Below, piece by piece: positions 27,281 to 36,716 of a stretch of 64,000 nt of DNA. Position 1 is the first letter of the stretch, and each line of letters begins with the position of its first letter. The notes beneath the pieces are model-generated. The model searched no databases, was not told where the DNA came from, and saw only the letters and a program-made list of their open reading frames with translations. Source of the stretch: CALSMU01 sp965230225. Lineage in GTDB: Bacteria > Bacteroidota > Bacteroidia > Flavobacteriales_D > Parvicellaceae. The position numbers and the translations under genes are program-made. Where the stretch lies: NCBI GenBank assembly GCA_965230225.1, contig CBDDKM010000006.1, positions 186,001 to 250,000 on the forward strand. The letters are read 5' to 3'.

Positions 27281-29182
27281 ATGAATTACAGACTAATCAC
27301 CCTGGTATTGATGCTGTTTTGCAGTTCGATACTTTATGCTCAGCCCGGAAGTGTTCCGGTTGAAACCAGAAATGGTAAGCAGTATTATGTGCATACTGTA
27401 GAAAAGGGACAGACTTCATACGGAATTAGCCGATTGTATACCGTTGGTTTAAACGAGCTGTTTGAGTCTAACCCCGAAGCTGAGAGTGGGTTAAGTATTG
27501 GTCAAAAATTATATATTCCCGTTAAAGGAGGAGAGGCAGTAGTGCCAGATACTCCTGATATACCGGACACTCCGGAGGCACTACAAGCAGAAGGAGATCA
27601 GAATTTTCTTTATCATACCGTTCAGCCTAAGGAAACCATGTATTCTATTGCCAGAAAGTATGGAGTACCTGCAGCTGATTTGATAGAAGCCAATGGTGGA
27701 TCGCAAAATTTATCCATCAATCAGAAAATTAAAGTTCCTTTGAAGAATGTGAAAAAGGATGATGAAGTTGATCCAATTGTAAAAGATCCGATTAATCCTA
27801 CTGCTAACCCTGGTGATAGTATTATCATTCATAAGGTTAGGAAAGGGGAGACACTTTATTCATTGTCTAAACAATACAATGTAACCATAGAGGCCATTAC
27901 AGCAGCTAATGATGGATTACCTGAAGGATTGAAGAAGGGAATGAAATTGAGAATTCCACTTAAGAAAGTGGTAACTACGCCTCAAATCGATACTACAGCA
28001 ATTGTGGTTGAACCACCGGTAGATGTTGTTCCTGTTGATAGTTCTGTACTTAAGAATACTTATGATGTAGCTGTTATGCTACCGTTTATGTTCAAAGTAA
28101 ATGAAGCAAAGAAAGCTAAATGCCCGCCAGTGGGAGACTGTCCTATATATACCCATACCTATACTTCATTAAACTTCCATCATGGAATTATGTTGGCGAT
28201 CGATTCATTGAAGAAAGCAGGAATGAACGTAAACGTACATGTATATGATACCGAGAATGATACTGCTGTGGTTAATGGAATTCTTAGAAAACCTGAGTTT
28301 GCTAATATGGACATCATTTTTGGACCCTTGTTTGGCCGACAAATAAAAGTGGTATCAAAATACGCTAAGAGCAAAGGTATTCAGGTGGTTTGTCCTGTGC
28401 CTGTTTCTAATAAGGCATTATTCAACAATCCAAGTGTTACCAAAATGGTAGCATCAATTCCTACCCAGGTAGAGTACATGGCGAAATATGTTGCTGCAAA
28501 GTATCATGATCAAAATGTAATACTGATCAGGAATCAGAAGTCGGAGAAGGACGAGTACTACTACAAGGTATTTAAGAAAACTTATAACATGGAACTGGCT
28601 AAATACGAAAATAGAAGTACTGATTCGGTAAAAGAATCGTATGTGAATAGCAGTGGAAGTGGACTAAAAGCTGTTGAAGCAAAAATGCTGGCTGATAAAA
28701 ATAATATTCTGGTGGTCCCTTCTACAAGCGTTGGACACGTGAGTAATTTCTTTACTAAGTTGAGTACTACAGGAAATAAAAATCCTTACCGTACTTACCC
28801 TGTAGAGATATTTGGAATGGAAGAGTGGGCCAGCTACGAAACGGTGGATGAGAAGTATAAAAACAAATTCAAATTACACATGTGTGTGTCTGGGTTTATT
28901 GATTACGGAAGTTCTGAGGTAAATGAATTTATAGCTAAATACAGGTCTACTTATGAGACAGATCCCAACCGATATGCATACATGGGGTTTGATGCTGCTT
29001 TTGTTAATTTAAAAGGTTTGTTTTTGTACGGAACGGGATTCAGAAACCAATACAATCTATTGAATAACTCAGGTTACTATACAGATTCAGATTTCCAAAA
29101 GGTAGATGCTACCAGTGGTTACGAGAATAAGAATGTATTCATCATTCGTCACAACGAATATCACGTAGAAAAGGTTAAGTAA
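27281..29182 (+). CDS. LysM protein with periplasmic-receptor (PBP1-like) domain
   Basis: 633 residues. The signal peptide ends at about residue 20. Three LysM domains follow (about 36-81, 111-154 and 183-227, each with VxKGxTxYxISxxY-like starts and a final LxIPV/LK strand), separated by Pro/Asp-rich linkers. Residues about 260-630 form a type I periplasmic-binding-protein fold (AVMLPFMF, DIIFGPLFGRQIKVVSKYA, AAFVNLKGLFLYG), as in Leu/Ile/Val receptors. LysM should bind peptidoglycan. It begins 15 bases after guaA and ends 14 bases before the next gene, suggesting one operon. Confidence 0.9.
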   Translation: MNYRLITLVLMLFCSSILYAQPGSVPVETRNGKQYYVHTVEKGQTSYGISRLYTVGLNELFESNPEAESGLSIGQKLYIPVKGGEAVVPDTPDIPDTPEALQAEGDQNFLYHTVQPKETMYSIARKYGVPAADLIEANGGSQNLSINQKIKVPLKNVKKDDEVDPIVKDPINPTANPGDSIIIHKVRKGETLYSLSKQYNVTIEAITAANDGLPEGLKKGMKLRIPLKKVVTTPQIDTTAIVVEPPVDVVPVDSSVLKNTYDVAVMLPFMFKVNEAKKAKCPPVGDCPIYTHTYTSLNFHHGIMLAIDSLKKAGMNVNVHVYDTENDTAVVNGILRKPEFANMDIIFGPLFGRQIKVVSKYAKSKGIQVVCPVPVSNKALFNNPSVTKMVASIPTQVEYMAKYVAAKYHDQNVILIRNQKSEKDEYYYKVFKKTYNMELAKYENRSTDSVKESYVNSSGSGLKAVEAKMLADKNNILVVPSTSVGHVSNFFTKLSTTGNKNPYRTYPVEIFGMEEWASYETVDEKYKNKFKLHMCVSGFIDYGSSEVNEFIAKYRSTYETDPNRYAYMGFDAAFVNLKGLFLYGTGFRNQYNLLNNSGYYTDSDFQKVDATSGYENKNVFIIRHNEYHVEKVK

Positions 29183-29195
29183 GTACTGCTGCCAC

Positions 29196-29894
29196 ATGTC
29201 TGTAGACAGTAGATACCGGAGTTTTTTTGAGTTAATTACTAAGAGGGATGTACAATTCGAAATACAATTCCTAAAGGCCAGACTGCCTAAAAAGGCTACT
29301 CGCAATAATTATCAACTTACTCGTAAAATCCTGAATATTCGATACAAAGAAGGAGAACATCTACAGAGTAAATTACAACAGGTGGCTGATCTGATGTGTC
29401 AGCATTTATTAATCACTCGGCCCATAAAGGTGATTACCATGCGGAACATCGATGCTGGTAAATTTGAGATCATCGATAACCTGGTTTGCATTTATGTGAA
29501 TGATGACATGATCGATCAAAACTTTGATCAAAAAGTAGCAATCCTAGCCCATGAAATGTCTCACTATTATCTAATGAAACAACATGGGATAGTGAAGCCA
29601 AAAACAGAGGAGAATGAATTGCTTACAGAAGTTAATGCAGTGTATGTCGGTTTTGGTTTTTTGCTCTTAAGAGGATATAAGGAAAACAGGCAGCAAGAAG
29701 GAAATAAAATAAAAACGACCAAAGTAGGATATGTGGGGTGGAAGATTATTTATGATGCCATTATTGAAACTGCATATGTCCGAAGACAAAAACCTCAGTG
29801 GATCATTAAGAACATTGGTTTTCCGTATAATCTATTAGCAGTATTCAGTCTGTTTAATCTATACTTACAATACAGGAAATTAAAGCGTAAATAA
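29196..29894 (+). CDS. HExxH zinc metallopeptidase-like protein
   Basis: 232 residues and no signal peptide. HEMSH at residues 119-123 fits a zincin motif, and a later ENELLTEVNAVY helix could supply the third ligand or a structural Glu. A basic N-terminal region (KARLPKKATRNNYQLTRK) precedes it, and there is a C-terminal hydrophobic stretch (PYNLLAVFSLFNLYL) that may bind membrane. It closely follows the LysM protein and may share its promoter. A peptidase acting on a cell-wall or envelope substrate is inference. Confidence 0.82.
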   Translation: MSVDSRYRSFFELITKRDVQFEIQFLKARLPKKATRNNYQLTRKILNIRYKEGEHLQSKLQQVADLMCQHLLITRPIKVITMRNIDAGKFEIIDNLVCIYVNDDMIDQNFDQKVAILAHEMSHYYLMKQHGIVKPKTEENELLTEVNAVYVGFGFLLLRGYKENRQQEGNKIKTTKVGYVGWKIIYDAIIETAYVRRQKPQWIIKNIGFPYNLLAVFSLFNLYLQYRKLKRK

Positions 29895-29895
29895 A

Positions 29896-30906
29896 TTATC
29901 TGCACTGATATGGTTCTCTAAGCACCATAAATGGATTGGTTATGCTATACTTTGCTATTTCAGTTTCAGCTTTTTTTTCTAAGAGGTACATGTATAATTG
30001 TTCCTGAACCTTCAATTGTTTCTGCATTTCTTGTAATTCCTGAACTTCTTTAGGAAGCATTTCTATTTTTTCTTTAAGAAATGGAAGTTGTTCTTCTGCA
30101 GCTAATATCCTTTGGTTCAATCCTTCCACTGTAGAATCTATATAGCTAATGACCATGTGCTTTAGGTGGTCTATTTTTTCTTTTGATTCCTTTTTTACAA
30201 TTCTATCCTGGTATTCCTGGAGCATATCACCCAACACCGAGTCAGAACAATCGAATGAAGGGGGAATCTTTTTATCATTTTCAAGTGATTCTTTTAGTTG
30301 TGTTAGATCATGGATGTTCATTTTAGACTCTTCCAAAAACTTACTCATCTCAATGTAATCACTCATAATCAGGCTTACTTCAAATGTCATGGGAACATTC
30401 ACGGCATTATAAGCCTTCATTTGTTCTTGTATGGTATCCAATTTAACCATTACACTGTCGATTTGTCTTTGAATAAAGTACATGGAGTTCTCAGCCTGGT
30501 TGTGCTGAGTTTCTATGTAGTATTCTTCTACCACCCAAAGTAAAGTGTCTAAAAATTGAACTGCTTTATCTGGAGATGGATCATAATAGAATATTTCCAA
30601 TAATTGTTGATTTTCGGATGGGTTAAAGGTGAGTTTCTTGTTGGTTTCTGTGATTCCGTTTTTTCCAATAGACATTTCTAACCGAAGCATGGTTTCTTCA
30701 ATAACATCATCAGAAGTGATAAAGCTTTTCAGTGTTTCATTGGTTTCTTTGTAAGCATCTTCAATCGGCGAACCAAATATATTTCCAGAAGCTGGAGCTA
30801 CCATAATTTCGGCAGATGCGTTAGGTTCAGGTGGTTGTTCATTTTGAGTAGAATCATCTCCACATGCGGTTAAAAATACCAATAGAACGATCAGAAATTT
30901 CTTCAT
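29896..30906 (-). CDS. Lipoprotein resembling the periplasmic Wzc/GNVR region
   Basis: The ATG at 30906 (MKKFLIVLLVFLTACGDD) gives a lipoprotein signal with lipobox LTAC; the frame also opens at 30942, inside the receptor gene's end. 336 residues. Strands with LTFNPSENQQLLEIFYYDPSP are followed by a long helix (TQHNQAENSMYFIQRQID), a coiled coil, and a final segment PKEVQELQEMQKQLKVQEQLYMYLLEKK, all as in Wzz/Wzc chain-length proteins, where the last segment is the GNVR-type tail. No membrane anchor at the C-terminus and no kinase domain are present. A scaffolding role in envelope polysaccharide work is inference. It overlaps no gene after the chosen start and follows the TonB receptor by 25 bases. 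Confidence 0.82.
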   Translation of the reverse strand: MKKFLIVLLVFLTACGDDSTQNEQPPEPNASAEIMVAPASGNIFGSPIEDAYKETNETLKSFITSDDVIEETMLRLEMSIGKNGITETNKKLTFNPSENQQLLEIFYYDPSPDKAVQFLDTLLWVVEEYYIETQHNQAENSMYFIQRQIDSVMVKLDTIQEQMKAYNAVNVPMTFEVSLIMSDYIEMSKFLEESKMNIHDLTQLKESLENDKKIPPSFDCSDSVLGDMLQEYQDRIVKKESKEKIDHLKHMVISYIDSTVEGLNQRILAAEEQLPFLKEKIEMLPKEVQELQEMQKQLKVQEQLYMYLLEKKAETEIAKYSITNPFMVLREPYQCR

Positions 30907-30931
30907 GTGTTCTAAGGTAACAAGAATGCCC

Positions 30932-33550
30932 TTAAAATTCAATTCTTAAAAGAAGGTTAGGAGTAAAGGATAGATAATATCGATCTACCGCGTATGTTTC
31001 GAAGACTGGATCGCCATTGATGTCTTCGGTTACATCCAGTTCGTAGATTCTGCTTAGCACATTGGTTCTGTTGTAAACATTAAAGCAAGAAGCTCCAAGA
31101 GTTCCTTTCCATCTACTAGGATGATTAGGGAAGGAGTAATTAACGGATAAGTCCAACTGATGAAACAGAGGTAGAGTTTTGCTATTAGGTTGATCCACGA
31201 TCAATTCATACTCGTATTCTTCTTCTCCCGGATCTCCATAGGTAAATGTTTCAACCCCCGTAACCGGGCTGTATGGTTTACCCGATGCAATTTTAAAAGA
31301 AGTAGAAAATGTAAATTGTCTCCACTCCAAAGTATTTACCCAATTCAAATTGTGTTTTTGATTGTATGGAGCAGGAAAGGAGTTGTTGTAAAAGTTTTCA
31401 AATTCGTAGGTTACGTTGCTCAAAGAGTAAGATAGCCAGGTTCTAAAATTCTCCCATTTTCTATTCACCATCACATCTAACCCTATGGCAGTTGCATCTC
31501 CTCTAAGGAATCCAGATGAAAGTAGAGGATTATCAGAAAAGTTAACAATGTCAGACATTACCTTGTAGTATCCATCTAGCTCAAATATCCAATCGTTGTG
31601 TTGGTAGATAATTCCGGTACTTCCCAATGTGCTTTTAACTACTGGAAAATCCTCTTCGTTGGCCATTACCCATATTCTATTAGATAGGCCTAGTTGTACT
31701 GCCTCAATTTCGTCTACCTGACTTATAAATTGGTTATTCATCCCAAAAGAAGCTCTTAGTTTAAGGTTTTTTACAACCTCGTATTGCTGATAAATTCTTG
31801 GCTCAAAGTAGAATTTTCCATTGCTACTTTGATGACTGGCTCTAAAACCAACTTTCGACAACCAGTTATGAGTTTGGTATCTATGATTAAGGTGAAATAC
31901 GTTATTGAATCCTTCTACGGTTCCTATTTCTGCTAAAGTATCTTCTTCTTCCTGAATGGTTAAGCTATACTCAACTCCATTGTTGATCAGTTGGTACCCT
32001 CCGTTAAATTGATGGTGGTCGTTAATCCAATACCTGTTGTTGATGTAAAAAGTGGAGTGATTAATACCATTAAACTTGTCTGTTTTTTCGAATAGAGCTG
32101 CGGAAGAATCTTCGCTCAGTTCATTAACAAACTCATACAAGTAGGAGGAGTGGGTTAAACCAAAGTCCGTAGAAATTACATCGCTCCAGTAATGATTAAG
32201 GTTAAAACTAAGTCCGGAATTAGTAGAGGCAATTTCGTTGTAGTCCATGTCTCCCGAATTTACTTCCTGACTGGAATACATTAATCGATTGGCAACATGA
32301 ATAAAGCTTGCTGAAATATTGTTTGTCCAGTTGGGACGATACATTACTTTTCCGTTAATATCGTAGAAATAGAACTGATTATTGATTTCAATTTGGCTTG
32401 GGATAATGTCGTCGTCATCTTCAAAATCTGGTTCAACAGTATATACTCCTGAGTTAGAGATTTCGGTTTCCTGATAAACTCTTTCAGAGTATTTTTTATA
32501 AGTAGGAGAGTTCCAGTAATCCACAGTAGATCTTCTCGCCGAAAGTATGAGCCCCACTTTTGGACCAATTGGAGTTGTTACGTAAGCATCTGTAGAAATC
32601 ATGTCCGTACTTACTCCTCCATGTACTTTCTCTGGAACATATCCTGCAGAGTTTAAATTTATTAATCCGGATGCCTTACCTCCATATGCAGGGTCGTATA
32701 CCCCTCTAACTACAGTTGCTCGATCAATCATGTTAGGATTTACCGAGGAAATCATTCCGCTAAAATGGCCTGGGTGATAAAGTTGAATACCGTCCCATAA
32801 AATTTGATTTTGATCGGCAGTACCTCCTCTTATTTGTAAGTCTGATATGGAAGAGCTGGCAGAGTTAATACCAGGAATGTTTTGAACCATCTGAAACACA
32901 TCAGGGTTAGTGGTTCCCGGAACATTTCCAATTTTCTTAGGACGCAGCGTAACGTAAGAAACATCATTGTAAAGAGTGATTCCTTTAGTGAGGTATTCCA
33001 CCACAACAATGTCTATAGGGATAACCTCCAGCTCCAGTTGTATAGGTCCATTTTGAAGTTCTTGCAGTGTAGTGGTTACTGTTTTATAGCCAACACTGGA
33101 GATTTCTATTTCAGGAGCGATATCACTACGGTAAGTAAAGGAAAACCTCCCGTTTTCATCTGAATATGCTCCTTTAGCGGCGTCTACAATTCTAATTTTC
33201 GCATAGGGAAGTGGCCCTAGGTTTTCATTCAAAACCTCTCCTTGTATTAACCAGTTTTTAGCTAGTGGGATAATCGTGAAATAATCGCTTTTCACTTCAT
33301 TAATAGCAAAAGGTAGTCCGTTAAATAGGTGGGAGAGTGCCAATAACATAGTGGGTTGATCGACGGTTACGGTTACCCTATGATTCTCTGTTTCTTCCGG
33401 GTCGAAGGCTATTTTAACCTGATAGTTGTTTTCGAGGGTGTTAAGTGCGGTAGATAGTGGTGTATTAGTAAAAGTTTCTCGCACCGGCTTACCTTGCCCC
33501 CAAAGAGCACAGTTAATAATAAGAAATACAAGTACTAAAAATTGCTTCAT
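30932..33550 (-). CDS. STN-domain TonB-dependent receptor (FecA-like, sigma-coupled)
   Basis: 872 residues. A signal peptide precedes an STN secretin/TonB short N-terminal domain (about 25-95: TPLSTALNTLENNYQVKIAFD), a carboxypeptidase-like regulatory domain (about 105-175: GEVLNENLGPLPYAKIRI), a plug (about 210-310: NPDVFQMVQNIPGINSASS, LQIRGGTADQNQILWDG) and a beta-barrel ending LLLRIEF. STN domains signal to FecR. The order downstream of FecR and the ECF sigma factor is the normal one for transducing TonB receptors. Ligand unknown. Confidence 0.93.
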   Translation of the reverse strand: MKQFLVLVFLIINCALWGQGKPVRETFTNTPLSTALNTLENNYQVKIAFDPEETENHRVTVTVDQPTMLLALSHLFNGLPFAINEVKSDYFTIIPLAKNWLIQGEVLNENLGPLPYAKIRIVDAAKGAYSDENGRFSFTYRSDIAPEIEISSVGYKTVTTTLQELQNGPIQLELEVIPIDIVVVEYLTKGITLYNDVSYVTLRPKKIGNVPGTTNPDVFQMVQNIPGINSASSSISDLQIRGGTADQNQILWDGIQLYHPGHFSGMISSVNPNMIDRATVVRGVYDPAYGGKASGLINLNSAGYVPEKVHGGVSTDMISTDAYVTTPIGPKVGLILSARRSTVDYWNSPTYKKYSERVYQETEISNSGVYTVEPDFEDDDDIIPSQIEINNQFYFYDINGKVMYRPNWTNNISASFIHVANRLMYSSQEVNSGDMDYNEIASTNSGLSFNLNHYWSDVISTDFGLTHSSYLYEFVNELSEDSSAALFEKTDKFNGINHSTFYINNRYWINDHHQFNGGYQLINNGVEYSLTIQEEEDTLAEIGTVEGFNNVFHLNHRYQTHNWLSKVGFRASHQSSNGKFYFEPRIYQQYEVVKNLKLRASFGMNNQFISQVDEIEAVQLGLSNRIWVMANEEDFPVVKSTLGSTGIIYQHNDWIFELDGYYKVMSDIVNFSDNPLLSSGFLRGDATAIGLDVMVNRKWENFRTWLSYSLSNVTYEFENFYNNSFPAPYNQKHNLNWVNTLEWRQFTFSTSFKIASGKPYSPVTGVETFTYGDPGEEEYEYELIVDQPNSKTLPLFHQLDLSVNYSFPNHPSRWKGTLGASCFNVYNRTNVLSRIYELDVTEDINGDPVFETYAVDRYYLSFTPNLLLRIEF

Positions 33551-33551
33551 T

Positions 33552-34481
33552 CTATTGAATTACAACTGTACTGTCGTTGGTTAATGTATATTCTAACTGC
33601 ATAGGTGCAAAAACGAGCTCCAATGCTTTGTTTAAATTATCGTGAGGAAACGCTCCATTATACGAACGGTCCGTTATCTCAGTGTTTTTTGTAATGGTAA
33701 TGTTGTATTGGTTTTCCAGCTCTTCAATAACTATTGGCAGTTCTACAATATGGAAAGAGCTAAATCCATTTTTCCAGTCGGCATCGGGGTTTACTATAGG
33801 GTGCCAATCGTTTTGGAGTTTCCCATCCACAATTCTTGCCGCGTCCGAAGGAGACAGAATTACTTTATTATCTGATAAATCAGTAACACTTACTTTTCCT
33901 TCGTAACATACTACTTCGGTTAAATCTCCACGATTTCTGATGTTAAATTCGGTTCCTAAAACTGCTATGGTTCCGTGACTAGTAATCACTTTAAAGTCGG
34001 AGCCTTTGGTTACTTTGAAATAAGCTTCTCCATTAAGATTAACTAATCGTTGTTCGTTCCAGGTACTTTCGTTAAAAGAGATTTTGGAAGAAATGTTCAT
34101 GGCCACTTCCGAATGGTCGGGTAGAATGACGTTTTTTGTTTCTCCTTTCGCAGTATAAAATTCTATTGGAGTAGTGGAAGTGGAATTTAAATAAATCCAA
34201 CCAAAACCAATTAGAAGAGCTACACTTGCTGCAACGGATATGATTTTCCAGGAGGCCATTTTAATGACCTTTCCTTTTTTATCCGGTAATTGATCTCTCA
34301 ATTTTTGATATGCAGCATTAGAGTCGTATTCAGGAGCTTGTAATTGATCAGTATATTGAGCAATTACTTTGTAAGTCTCCAGTTCGTCAAGACCTTCAAT
34401 GCGATTCTTTTCCTCCTCCGAAAGCTCTCCGCTAAGCCATCGACCGAGTAAATCGTCATTTATTTCTTCATTTGGACTCAT
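33552..34481 (-). CDS. FecR family anti-sigma factor
   Basis: 309 residues. A short cytoplasmic N-terminus (INDDLLGRWLSGELSEEEKNRIE) is followed by one membrane helix (about 76-98), a FecR domain (IEFYTAKGETKNVILPDHS; VLGTEFNIRNRGD) and a C-terminal DUF4974-like domain (IVIEELENQYNITITKNTEI, LELVFAPMQLEYTL). It relays receptor state to the sigma factor. The receptor starts one base past its stop. Confidence 0.95.
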   Translation of the reverse strand: MSPNEEINDDLLGRWLSGELSEEEKNRIEGLDELETYKVIAQYTDQLQAPEYDSNAAYQKLRDQLPDKKGKVIKMASWKIISVAASVALLIGFGWIYLNSTSTTPIEFYTAKGETKNVILPDHSEVAMNISSKISFNESTWNEQRLVNLNGEAYFKVTKGSDFKVITSHGTIAVLGTEFNIRNRGDLTEVVCYEGKVSVTDLSDNKVILSPSDAARIVDGKLQNDWHPIVNPDADWKNGFSSFHIVELPIVIEELENQYNITITKNTEITDRSYNGAFPHDNLNKALELVFAPMQLEYTLTNDSTVVIQ

Positions 34482-34535
34482 TTTCCTGTGTTGTATCTTT
34501 AAAACAGTTGAGTGCGAGAAAACCCCACCCCCTGA

Positions 34536-35057
34536 TTATTTAAATTCTTTAATTTTTCCTCTTATATGCTTTAAGGCTTTCCCCATTCGTTTTTCCACAG
34601 CCTTTACACTTACACCTAAAATATCAGCAATTTCTGCGTATTTCTTTTTTTCTATTCGGTTCATTAAAAAAACTTCTCGTTGAGTAGGAACCATAGAATT
34701 AATGGCTTCTTCCAAACGAGCTTTGAATTCGGATTCCTGCATTTTAAACTCAGGTGTTTCCACATCTGTGTTTTTTTGAGTGCCTGAATCGGCAAATTTC
34801 AGTTTCACCTTTAAATGGGCAAATTCGTTTTTTAATGAGTTAGATGCCAGAGTGTATAAATAGCTTTTCGCTTTTTCCGGAAGTACTTTTTTGCAGTTTT
34901 CCCAGAGCTTGGTAAATGTTTCCTGAACAATGTCATCGGCCCCTTCTTCGTCGCTTCCCTTAAATATTAAGAAGTTTCTGATGGGTTTAGCCAAAGTGTG
35001 AAACAGGTTGGCAAATACCTGCTCCTCACAAACATTATTCTTTTCCGAATTACTCAT
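34536..35057 (-). CDS. ECF RNA polymerase sigma factor
   Basis: Start at ATG 35057 (MSNSEKNNVCEEQVF) rather than an upstream in-frame ATG at 35081. 173 residues. Region 2 is FHTLAKPIRNFLIFKGSDEEGADDIVQETFTKLWEN and region 4 is PTQREVFLMNR followed by the helix-turn-helix YAEIADILGVSVKAVEKR. It is the FecI-type partner of the adjacent FecR and STN receptor. A 12-bp palindrome (35126-35137) lies in the divergent promoter region and a TACTTTCG variant -7 box is at 35068-35075. Confidence 0.95.
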   Translation of the reverse strand: MSNSEKNNVCEEQVFANLFHTLAKPIRNFLIFKGSDEEGADDIVQETFTKLWENCKKVLPEKAKSYLYTLASNSLKNEFAHLKVKLKFADSGTQKNTDVETPEFKMQESEFKARLEEAINSMVPTQREVFLMNRIEKKKYAEIADILGVSVKAVEKRMGKALKHIRGKIKEFK

Positions 35058-35125
35058 GGTGCAATTGCGAAAGTAGCACAACTGAGTCGAAAAAAAAATT
35101 CGAAGCAGGGGGTAGGGAAAAATCT

Positions 35126-35137
35126 AACAGGCCTGTT
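35126..35137. promoter_or_regulatory. 12-bp perfect palindrome in the sigma / transglutaminase intergenic
   Basis: AACAGGCCTGTT reads the same on both strands and sits midway between the divergent sigma-factor and transglutaminase genes. It could be an operator for either. Confidence 0.3.
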
Positions 35138-35166
35138 TTAATCACAAACCACAAAATTGAATCATT

Positions 35167-36705
35167 TTGGAAAAAGGTAAAAACATTAAAATTGTTTCGT
35201 TAGCAATCATCGTATTAGTTGCATTTTCCATTTGTATTAAAATTGCCGGTGGACATTTTCAGACGGAATCTTTCGAAAATGGAATGGATTATCAAGTTAA
35301 TTACCATTTTCAGTTTGGTAAAGGAGATTCCGACTCTACCTATTACATTAAGGCTTTTGTTCCTCAAAACAATCATCGACAAACCATTACCATGAAAGGG
35401 AATGTAGCTAATTCAATTTTGAGTGAGGGAGGTACTAATAAACAAATGCTTTGGGATGGAAGTTTTAAGTCCGATAGAATGAGTGTTCAATTGAGGTTGG
35501 ATGTTAATACCAGACCTCAAAGGTATTCCATTGATCCTACTATTACAGTAATGCAAGCAAGAGATGATCAGTCAGAGTTAATCAGTGCAACAGAATACAT
35601 TGAATCTGATCATCCTAAAATAATTGAGCTTTCCAATCAGTTGGGAAGTGGAAATACACAGTTGGTGGATCTGCTCAACTCTTTTCATTCTTATGTCTAT
35701 CGAATTCCTGCTCAACCCATAAAGCAGCTAACAACGGCAGTGGAGGTGCTGAATAAAAACATGGGGAGCTGTAACGGTAAAAGTAGATTGTTTGTGGCGC
35801 TTTGTAGAAGTGTAGATATTCCGGCTCGTGTAGCAGGTGGGATTATTCTGGACGAAGAAACCAAGAGAACATCTCACTTATGGGCAGAGGTTTTAATTAA
35901 TGGAACCTGGGTTCCATTTGACCCGCTTAATGGGCATTTCGCTTATTTGCCTGCCAACTATTTGGAAATATATAAAGGCGATGAGTTTCTGGTAACGCGC
36001 TCTTCGGATATGGTATTTGATTACCAATATGAAATCGCAAGCCTTGAGCAGAATGCTGGTTTTTTTCAGGAGTTTAACATGTTTCACATTGCGGGCCAAT
36101 CAGGTTTATCATCTTATGTACTTTCCTTGCTGATGTTACTTCCTGTGGGAGCTTTGATTGTGGCTATTTTCCGAAATGTAATCGGGCTAAAAACCTTTGG
36201 AGTGTTTTTACCTGTGCTCATCGCCATCTCATTTTTGTCTACCGGATTATTGTTCGGGTTAGTATCGTTCGTGGTAGTTATTTTACTAATTAGCCTGATG
36301 CATTACCCATTGCACCGTTGGGGGATATTGCATGTTCCCAAGCTGGTAGTAATGCTCATTGGAGTGGTGTTTTTTATGATTGTATTGTTATTTGCAGGAG
36401 TTCAATTCAATTTAGTGGGTATAAGCGGATTAACCTTTTTTCCAATTGTAATCCTTACAGTTAGTGCCGAAAAATATGCCAGAATTGTTGTAGAAGAAGG
36501 GTTGGTTAACGCTTCTAAGATTTTAGCTCAAACTATCCTGGTCACCTTGTTTTGTTACATCGTAGTGTCTTCCGATTCCATTTACCTGCTGTTGATGAAT
36601 TTTCCCGAGCTATTATTGGTCGTAGCGGTTGTGGCCATCCAGCTGGGTAAATGGATCGGTTTAAGGATTTCTGAGTACAAAAGATTTGGATGGGTAATTA
36701 GTTAA
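35167..36705 (+). CDS. Membrane transglutaminase-like protein (TGc plus seven-helix domain)
   Basis: 512 residues from a TTG start. No in-frame ATG precedes the first membrane helix, and TGA stops the frame three codons upstream, so TTG is the likely start. One N-terminal helix is followed by a periplasmic region with a transglutaminase core: GSCNGKS (Cys202), TSHLWAEV (His237) and FDPLNG (Asp252), in order and spacing of an active triad. About seven C-terminal membrane helices follow (about residues 320-500). This matches proteins known as inactive transglutaminase fused to seven transmembrane helices, which travel with ATP-grasp ligases, but here the triad is intact. It starts the unit that continues with the ATP-grasp gene. 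Confidence 0.88.
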   Translation: MEKGKNIKIVSLAIIVLVAFSICIKIAGGHFQTESFENGMDYQVNYHFQFGKGDSDSTYYIKAFVPQNNHRQTITMKGNVANSILSEGGTNKQMLWDGSFKSDRMSVQLRLDVNTRPQRYSIDPTITVMQARDDQSELISATEYIESDHPKIIELSNQLGSGNTQLVDLLNSFHSYVYRIPAQPIKQLTTAVEVLNKNMGSCNGKSRLFVALCRSVDIPARVAGGIILDEETKRTSHLWAEVLINGTWVPFDPLNGHFAYLPANYLEIYKGDEFLVTRSSDMVFDYQYEIASLEQNAGFFQEFNMFHIAGQSGLSSYVLSLLMLLPVGALIVAIFRNVIGLKTFGVFLPVLIAISFLSTGLLFGLVSFVVVILLISLMHYPLHRWGILHVPKLVVMLIGVVFFMIVLLFAGVQFNLVGISGLTFFPIVILTVSAEKYARIVVEEGLVNASKILAQTILVTLFCYIVVSSDSIYLLLMNFPELLLVVAVVAIQLGKWIGLRISEYKRFGWVIS

Positions 36706-36716
36706 AATGGGAAGTT

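Noticed and set aside
35068..35075. TACTTTCG boxes before the sigma factor and before the FKBP gene (53686-53693) as a special promoter class
   Set aside because: Two instances with one mismatch to TAnnTTTG are too few; they are mentioned in the gene entries only.
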